Shown here: one piece after another, positions 17,187 through 25,471 of the stretch
Position numbering within the stretch: position 1 is the first letter of the stretch
Layout of the letters: each line of letters begins with the position of its first letter
Assembly (NCBI GenBank): GCA_947499955.1
Contig: CANMQI010000008.1
Location: 241,641-305,640 of the forward strand
Direction: 5' to 3'
Length of the DNA: 64,000 nucleotides
Source of the DNA: an uncultured Granulosicoccus sp.
Lineage (GTDB): Bacteria; Pseudomonadota; Gammaproteobacteria; Granulosicoccales; Granulosicoccaceae
Translations under genes and position numbers: made by a program
Notes under the pieces: model-generated
Told to the model about the DNA's origin: nothing
The model's database searches: none
Seen by the model: the letters and a program-made list of their open reading frames with translations, nothing else

Positions 17187-18236
17187 ATGTCTCAAACGTT
17201 GAAAGATCGGCATTGGTGGTGTCTACCGAGAGGGGAACACAATTCGATTGCTGATGTGCCCGGTGTACAGGTCGGGCACGTCTCCGTTCATCAGGGGACG
17301 GCTTGTACCGGCGTCACGGCCGTTCTGCCCCATGGCGGTAATCTGTACGAGAGACCGGTACAGGCGGGCGCCAGTGTGCTCAACGGATTCGGCAAGAGCA
17401 TGGGGCTGATTCAGCTGCAGGAGCTGGGGGAAATCGAATCGCCGATTCTCCTGACCAATACCTTCGGCGTGCCTGCCTGTGCCAGCGCGTTGATCAGGCA
17501 GGCAATCAGGGAAAATCCGGATATTGGCCGAGCCAGCGCAACGGTCAATCCGCTGGTTATGGAATGCAACGATGGGCAGGTCAATGACATTCAGGCTCTG
17601 GCTGTGACCGAGAAGGACGCGACCGATGCCTTGCAGGCTGCGTGCGGCCACGTCAGCCAGGGAACCGTGGGTGCCGGCAGCGGCATGCGTACATTCGGCT
17701 TTGCCGGCGGCGTCGGCTCGGCGTCAAGGCTTGTTCAACTGCCCGGTGGGAGCTCGTTTACGCTTGGCGCTCTGGTGCTGTCCAACTTTGGGCAGCCATC
17801 GGAGTTGCGAGTATTCGGTCGTCATTTACCACTTGAGGACAAGGCCCGCTCGGAGCCTGAAGAGCCGCCCGAGAAAGGCTCCATCATCGTGCTGATGGCC
17901 AGCGATGCACCGCTGGACTCTCGGCAACTGACTCGATTGAGTCGCCGTAGTGGTGCAGCCCTGGGTAGATTGGGGAGTCATTACGGGCATGGTAGCGGTG
18001 ATATTGCCGTGGCGTTCTCCACGGCCAATGCCGTAGAGCGCGGGTCACAGGATATCTATCCGACCAGTCGCCTGTGCGAGAGTCGGCTCGATTTCTTCTT
18101 CAAGGCAGCCGTTGAAGCGACCGAAGAGGCGATTCTCAACGCGCTGTGGCATGCCGAACCCCACATTGGCTATGACGGTTCGGTACTACCCTCGTTCAAG
18201 GATGCGTGGGGCGATACGCCGTTCAGAAAGACCTGA
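17187..18236 (+). CDS. S58/P1-family peptidase (DmpA-like aminopeptidase)
   Basis: A 349-residue member of the self-processing DmpA/beta-peptidyl aminopeptidase family. Family motifs are NSIADVPGVQVGH at the start, GGNLYE, LTNTFGV, and TLGALVLSNFG, whose serine would become the N-terminal nucleophile after autocleavage. GSGDIAVAFSTAN is also typical. These enzymes remove N-terminal residues from peptides, amides or beta-peptides. Start ATG 17187 is used; a TTG at 17175 is less likely. It is monocistronic and faces the TenA gene. Confidence 0.9.
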   Translation: MSQTLKDRHWWCLPRGEHNSIADVPGVQVGHVSVHQGTACTGVTAVLPHGGNLYERPVQAGASVLNGFGKSMGLIQLQELGEIESPILLTNTFGVPACASALIRQAIRENPDIGRASATVNPLVMECNDGQVNDIQALAVTEKDATDALQAACGHVSQGTVGAGSGMRTFGFAGGVGSASRLVQLPGGSSFTLGALVLSNFGQPSELRVFGRHLPLEDKARSEPEEPPEKGSIIVLMASDAPLDSRQLTRLSRRSGAALGRLGSHYGHGSGDIAVAFSTANAVERGSQDIYPTSRLCESRLDFFFKAAVEATEEAILNALWHAEPHIGYDGSVLPSFKDAWGDTPFRKT

Positions 18237-18252
18237 GCTGAAAATCGTTGCT

Positions 18253-18272
18253 GCCTGTGGACTGCCACAGGC
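18253..18272. terminator. Short hairpin between convergent S58 peptidase and TenA genes
   Basis: An 8-bp perfect stem (GCCTGTGG with CCACAGGC) and 4-base loop sit 16 bp after the peptidase stop. There is no good T run on either side, so termination may need Rho or the hairpin may simply protect 3' ends. Confidence 0.45.
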
Positions 18273-18311
18273 GGCATTCCGGTGGCTGAATACCGATTCA
18301 GCCGCGGGTTC

Positions 18312-18962
18312 TCAGCCCTGATGGGACTGATCGAAAAAACGCTGCTCCAGAGCCACGGTGCGGGCGAAGATGTCCTCCACCCGGGACTGTTCTTTCTCGT
18401 CGAGAGTCGTCCAGACCGAATCCAGCTGCTCACGCAAGTAAGCCACGACGCCTTCGAAATCCGGACCGGCATGCAAGCTGATCCACTCCGAAAAGTAGAA
18501 AGGCAATGCCTCTGCTGGCGGGTTGAAAGGCGTTGCCCACTCCAGGTAGCTCCACTCGGCGACCACCAGCACGGCCATCATGCGCGCGTAGGAACCTGAC
18601 AATCGTGCCTCCTTCATGATGGCCTGAAATTCCTGCGTCACGGGCCACAGCGTGGGCTCACTCCAGCTGTTCTCGGCCACATCCAGTGCCTCGAAAGAGC
18701 GAAGAAAATAGGTGTTCTCGGGGCCGGTAAGGACGGCCAGAAACTGCGACAGCGGCACCGAATCCTTCAAGGAAGGCGCATGGGCGATGGCTGTTGCGGC
18801 CAGACGGACGAAGCCGTCGATGAACGAGTAATCCTGAATGAGGTACTGGGCCATGCGCTCCCGGGGCAGTGTGCCTTCGGCAAGTTCCCGGCAGAAGGCG
18901 TGTTGTGCAATGGATTGCCAGGCGTGGCTACTGGATTGCTGCAGAGCGAGTGTGGGAGACAT
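18312..18962 (-). CDS. TenA/thiaminase-II-family protein
   Basis: A 216-residue all-helical protein of the TenA family, which hydrolyses degraded thiamine pyrimidines for salvage. Motifs such as YLIQDYSFIDGF and AEWSYLEWA are present. Where classical TenA has its active-site cysteine, this protein reads VVAEWSYLEW, so it belongs to the cysteine-free (TenA_E) type. No thiamine gene is nearby. The start ATG is unambiguous within the frame. Confidence 0.85.
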   Translation of the reverse strand: MSPTLALQQSSSHAWQSIAQHAFCRELAEGTLPRERMAQYLIQDYSFIDGFVRLAATAIAHAPSLKDSVPLSQFLAVLTGPENTYFLRSFEALDVAENSWSEPTLWPVTQEFQAIMKEARLSGSYARMMAVLVVAEWSYLEWATPFNPPAEALPFYFSEWISLHAGPDFEGVVAYLREQLDSVWTTLDEKEQSRVEDIFARTVALEQRFFDQSHQG

Positions 18963-19123
18963 GAGATAAGATTGTCGTGCGTCAGACAGCGGGTATCAAC
19001 GCAGCACTGACGATTCAAGGGAAACCTGTTTTCGGTGGGCATCAGGATAGCAGTCCTGACTCGCTGGAGAAACCAGCGAGAGGATGCCAGCGACTCACTG
19101 ACGCTGTTGGCTACCGAATTCTG

Positions 19124-20143
19124 TCAGTCGACGTTTCCATGATCCTGCTGAAACAGCTCGACGTGATTGCCCACCTCGTCGATATCATCACTGAATCTTG
19201 CCAGGTGCATGACAGCGTCGCCTTCATGAACGACGGGTAGTTCCATTCTGCCAATGATGACACCGTCGTGCAGAGAGCGAATCTCATGCCGATTGCCTTC
19301 GGCGGCTGATGCAATATGCCCCACGATATCGCCTTTGGAGACTTGTGCTCCCAGACCGACAGTGGCTCGGAACATGCCGCTTTCCGGTGCCCGGATCCAG
19401 CGGCTGCTGCGCGCAACAAACGGATCCTTCACCTTGCCACGGGATGAGCGCGTGGCAGGCAGCATGTCCAGAGCGCGCATGACGTTCAGAATGCCGCTCA
19501 CACCGGCCCGTATGGCCATGTCGTTGTAGCGAAGTGCTTCACCCGCCTCGTACAACAGGGTGGGAATGCCCATCTCACTGGCCGAGCCACGCAGGGAGCC
19601 GTCACGCACTGACGAGTTCAGCATCACAGGGACACCAAATTGTCTGGCCAGTCGTTCGGTTTCCGGGTCATCCAGGTCTGCGCGTATCTGCGGCAGGTTC
19701 GTTCGATGACCGGAACCGGTGTGTAGATCGATCCCGTGCGTGCAGACGGAGACGATTTCCTGAATGAACAGTTTGGCCAGACGTGCCGCCAGAGAGCCAT
19801 TGTCGGATCCCGGGAAAACCCGGTTCAAGTCACGCCGATCGGGCAGGTAGCGGCTGACGTGTATCAGGCCATAGGCATTGACGACAGGTACAGCAATGAG
19901 TGTCCCCTTTATCCTGCTCAGTGACTTTGAGGCCAGTACCTGGCGGATGATCTCGATACCGTTGAGTTCATCCCCATGGATGGCGGCGCTGATGAACAGT
20001 ACCGGGCCGCTACGTTTGCCGTGAAGTACGTGCACCGGCATATGGATGCCAGTCTGTGAACTCAGGTCAGGCATGGGCAGGTTGACCAGGCGTCTGTCGC
20101 CAGCGGCAATCTCGTGACCAGCCAGAATGAAGGGGTCTCGCAT
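19124..20143 (-). CDS. Succinylglutamate desuccinylase/aspartoacylase-family protein
   Basis: A 339-residue zinc carboxypeptidase-fold (M14-like) protein. The zinc motif H-x-x-E is seen in AAIHGDELNG, the substrate arginine region in RDLNRVFPG, the second histidine in GIDLHTGSG, and the late glutamate in LLYEAGEAL. A C-terminal beta domain (GLGAQVSKGDIVGHI) follows. It starts 3 bp after rimK ends, and this pairing is common in marine proteobacteria, where it may trim or hydrolyse amide products. The exact substrate is unknown. Confidence 0.88.
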   Translation of the reverse strand: MRDPFILAGHEIAAGDRRLVNLPMPDLSSQTGIHMPVHVLHGKRSGPVLFISAAIHGDELNGIEIIRQVLASKSLSRIKGTLIAVPVVNAYGLIHVSRYLPDRRDLNRVFPGSDNGSLAARLAKLFIQEIVSVCTHGIDLHTGSGHRTNLPQIRADLDDPETERLARQFGVPVMLNSSVRDGSLRGSASEMGIPTLLYEAGEALRYNDMAIRAGVSGILNVMRALDMLPATRSSRGKVKDPFVARSSRWIRAPESGMFRATVGLGAQVSKGDIVGHIASAAEGNRHEIRSLHDGVIIGRMELPVVHEGDAVMHLARFSDDIDEVGNHVELFQQDHGNVD

Positions 20144-20146
20144 GTA

Positions 20147-21067
20147 TCAGCCCTTGCCTCGTGTTTTGGTTAGGGTAGCTGGATTGACGTTTTTTTCCAT
20201 GTGTTTTTCTATGAATTCGATCTGCATGCTTGCAATATCCAGTGAGGTGGCCTTTTCAATGCCTTCCAGACCGGGTGAGGAGTTGACTTCCATGACAACC
20301 GGTCCACGAGCTGACCGTAACAGGTCGACACCCGCAACATTCAAGCCCATGGTTTTCGCGGCCTTGATTGCCGTTGCACGCTCCTTGGCGGTCAACTTTG
20401 TCAATGTCGCCGAGCCACCGCGGTGCAGGTTGGATCGGAATTCACCTTCAGCGCCCTGGCGTTTCATGGCAGCGACCACCTTGTCGCCAACCACGAAGCA
20501 GCGAATATCCGCACCACCGGCTTCCTTGATGAATTCCTGAATCAGGATGTTGGCCTTGAGTCCCATGAAGGCCTCCACGACACTTTCTGCCGCTTTGGGG
20601 GTCTCGGCCAGAACGACACCGATGCCCTGTGTACCTTCCAGCAGTTTGATGACGACCGGCGTGCCACCGACCATTTTCAGCAAGTCCTTGGTATCGCCGG
20701 GCTTGTGAGCAAATCCGGTGACCGGCATATCGACTCCTTTGCGTGACATGAGCTGCAATGAACGCAATTTGTCACGTGAGCGGCTGATGGCCACGGATTC
20801 GTTCAGCGGGAATGTGCCCATCATCTCGAACTGTCGCAAGACTGCCGTGCCATAGAACGTGACTGAGGCACCGATTCGTGGAATCACGGCATCGATTCCT
20901 GTGATTTCATGCCCGTTATAGTGCACTTCAGGCCGATTGGCCGTCACGTTCATATAGCAACGCAGTACGTCCAGCACGACCACTTCATGGCCTCTGGCCT
21001 TGGCGGCTTCTATCAGTCGTCGGGTGGAGTAGAGCTTGGGGTTACGGGAAAGAACGGCAATTTTCAT
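20147..21067 (-). CDS. rimK: RimK-family ATP-grasp ligase
   Basis: A 306-residue ATP-grasp enzyme closely like RimK, which adds glutamate to the C-terminus of ribosomal protein S6 or makes poly-glutamate. The start [18 protein letters not shown], the PRIGAS motif, [13 protein letters not shown], and the metal-binding [15 protein letters not shown] are all present. It forms a tight two-gene operon with the aspartoacylase-like gene. The retropepsin-like zinc protease often found in such operons is not upstream; a repeat-filled gap is there instead. Confidence 0.93.
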   Translation of the reverse strand: MKIAVLSRNPKLYSTRRLIEAAKARGHEVVVLDVLRCYMNVTANRPEVHYNGHEITGIDAVIPRIGASVTFYGTAVLRQFEMMGTFPLNESVAISRSRDKLRSLQLMSRKGVDMPVTGFAHKPGDTKDLLKMVGGTPVVIKLLEGTQGIGVVLAETPKAAESVVEAFMGLKANILIQEFIKEAGGADIRCFVVGDKVVAAMKRQGAEGEFRSNLHRGGSATLTKLTAKERATAIKAAKTMGLNVAGVDLLRSARGPVVMEVNSSPGLEGIEKATSLDIASMQIEFIEKHMEKNVNPATLTKTRGKG

Positions 21068-21254
21068 ATCGTTGACTCGCTGTGGTCGCCTACGGGCGTC
21101 TTCGGATCATTCCAGTGGTTGATGGGAAACCTCGATCAGCACTCCGGTAAACAATGATCGAGTATTTCCGGCACTGTCACATGGGTCGTGTGGGTCAGTC
21201 CCAGCCAGTTAGACGCGCGCACCGTGCGAAAAGTCACAAGTGAATCAGGATTAT

Positions 21255-21289
21255 TTGCCTGTTGCCTGTTGCCTGTTGCCTGTTGCCTG
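21255..21289. repeat. Heptanucleotide tandem array (unit TTGCCTG)
   Basis: Five perfect copies of a 7-bp unit plus a partial sixth. It lies in the 405-bp gap between rimK and the LysR gene (21068-21472), 15 bp left of a second, different heptamer array. The remaining DNA of the gap shows no gene; frames reading through it give repeated DSRL/QQATGNR peptides. Confidence 0.95.
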
Positions 21290-21303
21290 TTGCGCTTTGC
21301 CTT

Positions 21304-21408
21304 TTGAGTCTTGAGTCTTGAGTCTTGAGTCTTGAGTCTTGAGTCTTGAGTCGTGAGTCGTGAGTCGTGAGTCGTGAGTCGTGAGTCGTGAGTCGTGAGT
21401 CGTGAGTC
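21304..21408. repeat. Compound heptanucleotide array (TTGAGTC then GTGAGTC)
   Basis: Seven copies of TTGAGTC pass directly into eight copies of GTGAGTC, 15 units in all. The clean block change suggests that two variants each expanded. The unit shares GAGTC with the array at 1756 (complement and phase considered), which points to one repeat family. Confidence 0.95.
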
Positions 21409-21472
21409 TTGCCCATGTTCGACACTTGAACCGGATGGCATTCCGCCCGTCTACCCCCGCCACGAACGTCAA

Positions 21473-22354
21473 CTAGCTGTCAGTCTTCTTCCGACGAGGC
21501 CGCTTCGGTAGGGAGACACGGTATTTGAACTCGCTGATGACATCATTGATCAGCTCCAGCCGGTCAGTGCGTACCGGATGTATGGCGTAGACGCTACGCG
21601 GAATCGGTTGTGCACCACGGACCAGGAAGACGTCGCCGGACTTGATCTCATCGGCTATTTCCCGCCCGGAGAAATAGGCGGCACCTCCGAATTCCAGAAT
21701 GAAATCCAGCGCTACGCTGGCGTTGGCGATGCGTATGGAAGGTTCGACCGCGTCAGGATACAGGCGTCGATGCTGCAGGGCTGCGCTCAGTCCCCAGTCA
21801 ACACTGATATAGCCGTCGCCCATGGCCTCGTCGACCGTGACATCGGGACGGGTGGAGGCCATGACCAGTTCCAGTTCTGCCACCTGAACAATATTGATGA
21901 TGTCGATCTGAGGGGGTTCCAGAATGAATCCCAGGTCCAGTTGTCCGTCGAGCAGCTTGCGAATGAGCGTTTCAGGTGTGTGGTATTCGAGAATCAGTGC
22001 AAGCTCGGGGTAGGTGCGGTGCACGTCATGAACCCACTCCTGCATGCCGGCGTCCCACACCCGAATGGTCCCGCCGACAGCGAGCTGAGAAGCCGTCTGT
22101 CCCAGGGAGACATCGTGTCTGGCCTTGCGCCACTCTGCGATGAGCCGCTCTGCGTAGCGTTTGAATCGATGCCCCTCCGGTGTCAGATCTATCTGTCGTT
22201 TCTGGCGGATGAACAAGGGGACGCCGAGGGTTTCTTCCAGTAGTTTTATGCGAGAACTGACAGCGGCCTGCGTGACAAACAGTTCTTCGGAGGCTTTGCG
22301 AAAATGCCGTAATCGCTCGACTTCCAGAAAGGTGCGAAGCAACTCTATGTCCAT
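21473..22354 (-). CDS. LysR-family transcriptional regulator (HdfR-like)
   Basis: A 293-residue LysR regulator. Residues 1-60 form the DNA-binding helix-turn-helix (LLRTFLEVERLRHFRKASEEL, then VTQAAVSSRIKLLEE), and residues about 90-290 the effector domain. The N-terminus resembles HdfR, a repressor of flagellar and other genes. It stands alone; its 3' end faces the heptamer arrays and its target is unknown. No adjacent divergent gene is present. Confidence 0.88.
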   Translation of the reverse strand: MDIELLRTFLEVERLRHFRKASEELFVTQAAVSSRIKLLEETLGVPLFIRQKRQIDLTPEGHRFKRYAERLIAEWRKARHDVSLGQTASQLAVGGTIRVWDAGMQEWVHDVHRTYPELALILEYHTPETLIRKLLDGQLDLGFILEPPQIDIINIVQVAELELVMASTRPDVTVDEAMGDGYISVDWGLSAALQHRRLYPDAVEPSIRIANASVALDFILEFGGAAYFSGREIADEIKSGDVFLVRGAQPIPRSVYAIHPVRTDRLELINDVISEFKYRVSLPKRPRRKKTDS

Positions 22355-22579
22355 GAACGACGGTTGAATTCAGAAGTCTGGCCTCGAAGCATATACCTTA
22401 TCGTGTGCCGCAGTGGCATGAAGCCAGCTCAGCGGGGCAAGCCGGAGTCTCATTCGTTGCATCACCCTGTAGAGGGGCGTTGTTCAGCTCCCGGGTCTGC
22501 AGACGTTGCTGATACGCTCAAGGTTTCTCATGCTGGCAGCAAGTGTTCCCACCTCGGCATGTCAGACGCCGCCAAGCGC

Positions 22580-22810
22580 TCACGATGGCCTGCGCTGGCA
22601 CTTGAATGTATCGCCAAGAGTGCGGGCACTCCATCCGATCACGATGCCGACCAGAAGCACCAGGCCGATCAACACCGAGCGAGGAATCTCGAATTGCCAG
22701 CGCAGAAACTGGACATCGACCAATCCCGCGTTCTGAGCGCCGAAGATCACGACGATCAAAAACAGAATCATCGAAATTCCTACCCGGGTGCGTAGATTGT
22801 GTGTATTCAT
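22580..22810 (-). CDS. LapA-domain small inner-membrane protein
   Basis: A 76-residue protein with two membrane helices (ISMILFLIVVIFGAQNAG and SVLIGLVLLVGIVIGWS) separated by VDVQFLRWQFEIPR. This two-helix plan with a V-x-F-x-x-W-x-x-x-xP linker is the LapA/YciS domain linked to lipopolysaccharide assembly in E. coli. The partner lapB is absent here. ATG 22810 is chosen because upstream codons add residues unlike the family. It begins 41 bp after the ECF sigma gene and may be in its operon. Confidence 0.72.
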   Translation of the reverse strand: MNTHNLRTRVGISMILFLIVVIFGAQNAGLVDVQFLRWQFEIPRSVLIGLVLLVGIVIGWSARTLGDTFKCQRRPS

Positions 22811-22851
22811 TGATGGGTGATTTCGTTGTCGTGGCAAGGCTTTGCCACTGT

Positions 22852-23514
22852 TCATGAACAAGCAGAGACGTGTTTTTGCCGGAATGCGTCCATGGCACGA
22901 TAGAGGCGCATTTTTGCAGCGCTCAAGGACAAGTCCAGGGCGGTGGCCATCTGCGCAATCGAGAACCCTTCAAAGAACCTCAGCTCCAGAATGATGCGGT
23001 ACTTGTCAGACAATCGTTGCAGTGTCCTGTGCACCTCTACAGTGGATTCCCCGAGCGTGAAAGCATCGATATGGCTTCGGCGCTCGGTTTCGAAGCTGAT
23101 CAGGCAATGCTGCAATTGATGGCCTATTGTCCGAACATTTCGTTGGCGAATCATGGAACGACAGTGGTTTTCTGCAATGCTGATGATCCATGTACGCAAG
23201 GCAGAATGTGCGTTGAACCGGGGTAGTGCACGTATCACCTTGAGAGTGATTTCCTGAGCTGCATCCTCTGCATCCACGGCATTGCCCAGTCGCGACACGC
23301 AGAGTCGGTGCAGGTTGAATTCACTACTGGCCAACCATGACGTAAGCTCGGTTTCCCAGTCCGGGTGCCGTGCTGTATAGAGAGCGATCAGATGAGCTTC
23401 CACTTTCTTCCCGGCGAGGTCGCCTGTGAAAATACGGGTTCGATGGGGTGTCGTTTTGTTCCCGGCTGGTTTCCAGTGTCGGGAGACAGGATAATCGACC
23501 AGATCGTTCAACAA
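22852..23514 (-). CDS. ECF-type RNA polymerase sigma factor
   Basis: A sigma-70 factor of the extracytoplasmic-function type. Region 2 is seen in VDAEDAAQEITLKVIRALPRFN, with RTWIISIAENHCRSMIR after it, and region 4 in YRIILELRFFEGFSIAQMATALDLSLSAAKMRL-type helices. The full frame has 220 residues; a GTG at 23403 (preceded by GGGAAG) would give 183, closer to the usual length. No anti-sigma factor gene is adjacent, so how it is held inactive is unclear. An inverted repeat lies just upstream. Confidence 0.87.
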   Translation of the reverse strand: MLNDLVDYPVSRHWKPAGNKTTPHRTRIFTGDLAGKKVEAHLIALYTARHPDWETELTSWLASSEFNLHRLCVSRLGNAVDAEDAAQEITLKVIRALPRFNAHSALRTWIISIAENHCRSMIRQRNVRTIGHQLQHCLISFETERRSHIDAFTLGESTVEVHRTLQRLSDKYRIILELRFFEGFSIAQMATALDLSLSAAKMRLYRAMDAFRQKHVSACS

Positions 23515-23537
23515 GTAAAATTGAATAATATTGATTT

Positions 23538-23560
23538 ATTGATAATAAATATTTATCAAT
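23538..23560. promoter_or_regulatory. AT-rich inverted repeat upstream of the ECF sigma gene
   Basis: ATTGATAA and its complement TTATCAAT are separated by seven A/T bases, in a strikingly A/T-rich patch that begins 7 bp and is centred about 35 bp upstream of the longest sigma-factor frame. It could be an operator or part of a promoter. The 23515-23804 gap otherwise contains no gene. Confidence 0.45.
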
Positions 23561-23804
23561 GGGGTGCGATCACATACGAGTATTTTCGCGCGGCGTGGAC
23601 GGCGGCGAGGCAAGGGACGTTTGACAGTGGGACTCATCCTGCTAGGAGGTTCAGGGCCTGATTCCAGCTTGTGCTGCAGAGAAGTTCATTGCTAGTATTT
23701 CAGACGATGGTTGCCGACCTGAGGTCGGCGAGACCATCCCGGGTGGTCATGGACGGATGCCTGGCAGCAGGTCAACAGTTACCGGCGGGAAGGGGTATTC
23801 CGAT

Positions 23805-25355
23805 ATGGCCAATTCAGCGAAAGCACCTGGCGTTCATGGTGATGAGGTCACGGCTTTGCCATCCCCAATCGTGTCGGTTCCTTCCAGCGTGCCAGTATTC
23901 GTCGGCTACACACTCAAAGCCGACAAGGATGGTCAAGACCTGACGGGTGTACCCGTTCGAATTTCATCATTGCTCGAGTTCGAACGGTTGTTCGGGCCGG
24001 GTCCTGAGCCACTGCTCTCATTCGAGGGCATCTCGTCAGCTGGCAGGGCGGAACCTGTGGTTGATCTGATGGCAGGCGCGTACACGCTGCGACGAGTGAC
24101 GCCTGCCTTCCGCCTTTTCCAGAACCTGGTGTTGTATTTCCTGAATGGCGGCGGCCCCTGCTACATTGTCTCGGTGGGTCATCACGATGAGGTGCCTGAT
24201 GCTGCGACGCTGATTGCAGGCGTGAATGCTTTGGAGAATGCAGCCGAGCCCAGTCTCGTGCTTGTTCCGGATGCCGTCTCTCTGGACACGCTTGCCGAAT
24301 GTGTCACGGTGCAGCAGGCGGTACTGGCGCACTGTGCCAGGAGCCGAAGCAGATTCGCCATTCTGGATGTTTATGATGGTTACCGTTCGCGTCGCCAGGG
24401 CGCGGATTGTATTGCCGAGTACCGCAGAGCTCTGGGCAGCAATCATCTGGACTACGGCGCTGCCTATTATCCGTGGTTGTATTCGACTTCTCCGACCTAC
24501 TCGAATCCCACCTTCCGTAATCTGGATAGCCGGAGTCGTTCGGCGCTGGCGAAGGTCATTGCAAAGGAGTTCGGCATTACCGGAGATGTCGAGCGTCGCG
24601 CCGACGTTGACCCCGGCACGAGAAAGACGCAGGCATTGCTTGAAATTCTGACAGACAGGGATGAGTCGGCGCTGTCACCAACAGCGCCAGAGTGGAGTGA
24701 TGAGACTGTTGATGAAGCGTTGCGCAAGCGTAGCTTGATCTATCGAGAATTCGTTCGGCAGGGCTGCGAGTTTCTTTCCCTGACACCGCCGGGAGGCGCG
24801 GTAGCCGGGCTGTATGTGTCCGTCGATACAGGCCGTGGTGTCTGGCAATCTCCAGCCAATGTCAGTCTGAATGGCATTGCCAGACCTGCCGTGTCCATCA
24901 GCGATGACGATCAGCAGGATCTGAATGTCTCGCCTCAGGGCAAATCCGTCAATGCCATTCGAACCTTTGCCGGCAGAGGGGTTCTTGTCTGGGGAGGGCG
25001 CACGCTGGATGGTAATGACAATCAGTGGAAATACATCAGCGTGCGTCGTACCACGATCATGGTAGAGCAATCGATCCGTCGCGCCGCCAAGGCCTATCTG
25101 TTTTCAACCAATGACGCACGCACCTGGGCTGCGATGAAGGCAGTCATCCGTCGTTTTCTCGATGATATCTGGAAGCAGGGAGGGTTCAGGGGAAGCAAGC
25201 CTGAGCATGCCTACGGGCTCAAGCTGGGGCTGGGAGAAACCATGACAGAGCAGGACGTTCTGCAGGGACGGTTACGTATTCAGGTCATGATGGCTCTGCT
25301 GCGTCCCGCTGAGTTCATCGTGATTGATATCTCCCTGCAGATGGAAGGGGCATGA
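23805..25355 (+). CDS. Phage-type contractile tail sheath protein (orphan)
   Basis: A 516-residue protein of the tail-sheath family (PF04984/PF17482 type). The N-terminal segment SVPVFVGYTLKADKDGQ, the SSLLEFERLFG motif, the VLYFLNGGGPCYIVSV strand and the C-terminal domain WKYISVRRTTIMVEQSIRRA with NDARTWAAMKAVIRRFLDDIW are diagnostic. Start ATG 23805 has AAGGGG nine bases upstream. Sheath proteins contract around a tube in phages, type VI secretion and extracellular contractile injection systems. No tube, baseplate, spike, ATPase or terminator protein gene is near, which makes this an orphan copy. Confidence 0.9.
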   Translation: MANSAKAPGVHGDEVTALPSPIVSVPSSVPVFVGYTLKADKDGQDLTGVPVRISSLLEFERLFGPGPEPLLSFEGISSAGRAEPVVDLMAGAYTLRRVTPAFRLFQNLVLYFLNGGGPCYIVSVGHHDEVPDAATLIAGVNALENAAEPSLVLVPDAVSLDTLAECVTVQQAVLAHCARSRSRFAILDVYDGYRSRRQGADCIAEYRRALGSNHLDYGAAYYPWLYSTSPTYSNPTFRNLDSRSRSALAKVIAKEFGITGDVERRADVDPGTRKTQALLEILTDRDESALSPTAPEWSDETVDEALRKRSLIYREFVRQGCEFLSLTPPGGAVAGLYVSVDTGRGVWQSPANVSLNGIARPAVSISDDDQQDLNVSPQGKSVNAIRTFAGRGVLVWGGRTLDGNDNQWKYISVRRTTIMVEQSIRRAAKAYLFSTNDARTWAAMKAVIRRFLDDIWKQGGFRGSKPEHAYGLKLGLGETMTEQDVLQGRLRIQVMMALLRPAEFIVIDISLQMEGA

Positions 25356-25471
25356 GCCCGGAAGAGTGCAAACTCTCCTGAGCTGGCCATTGTTGGTTAT
25401 CATTTCATCCCGCTTGAGTTGTCTGGTGTTCTGCGACATCGCCATCAGTCGCCACCGTCAGGAAAGGATGA

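Noticed and set aside
21255..21408. Repeat block as a CRISPR array
   Set aside because: Units are 7 bp with no spacers, and no cas gene is present.
21136..21441. Frames encoding DSRLTTH and DSRLKTQ repeats
   Set aside because: They are read-throughs of heptamer arrays with no other support.
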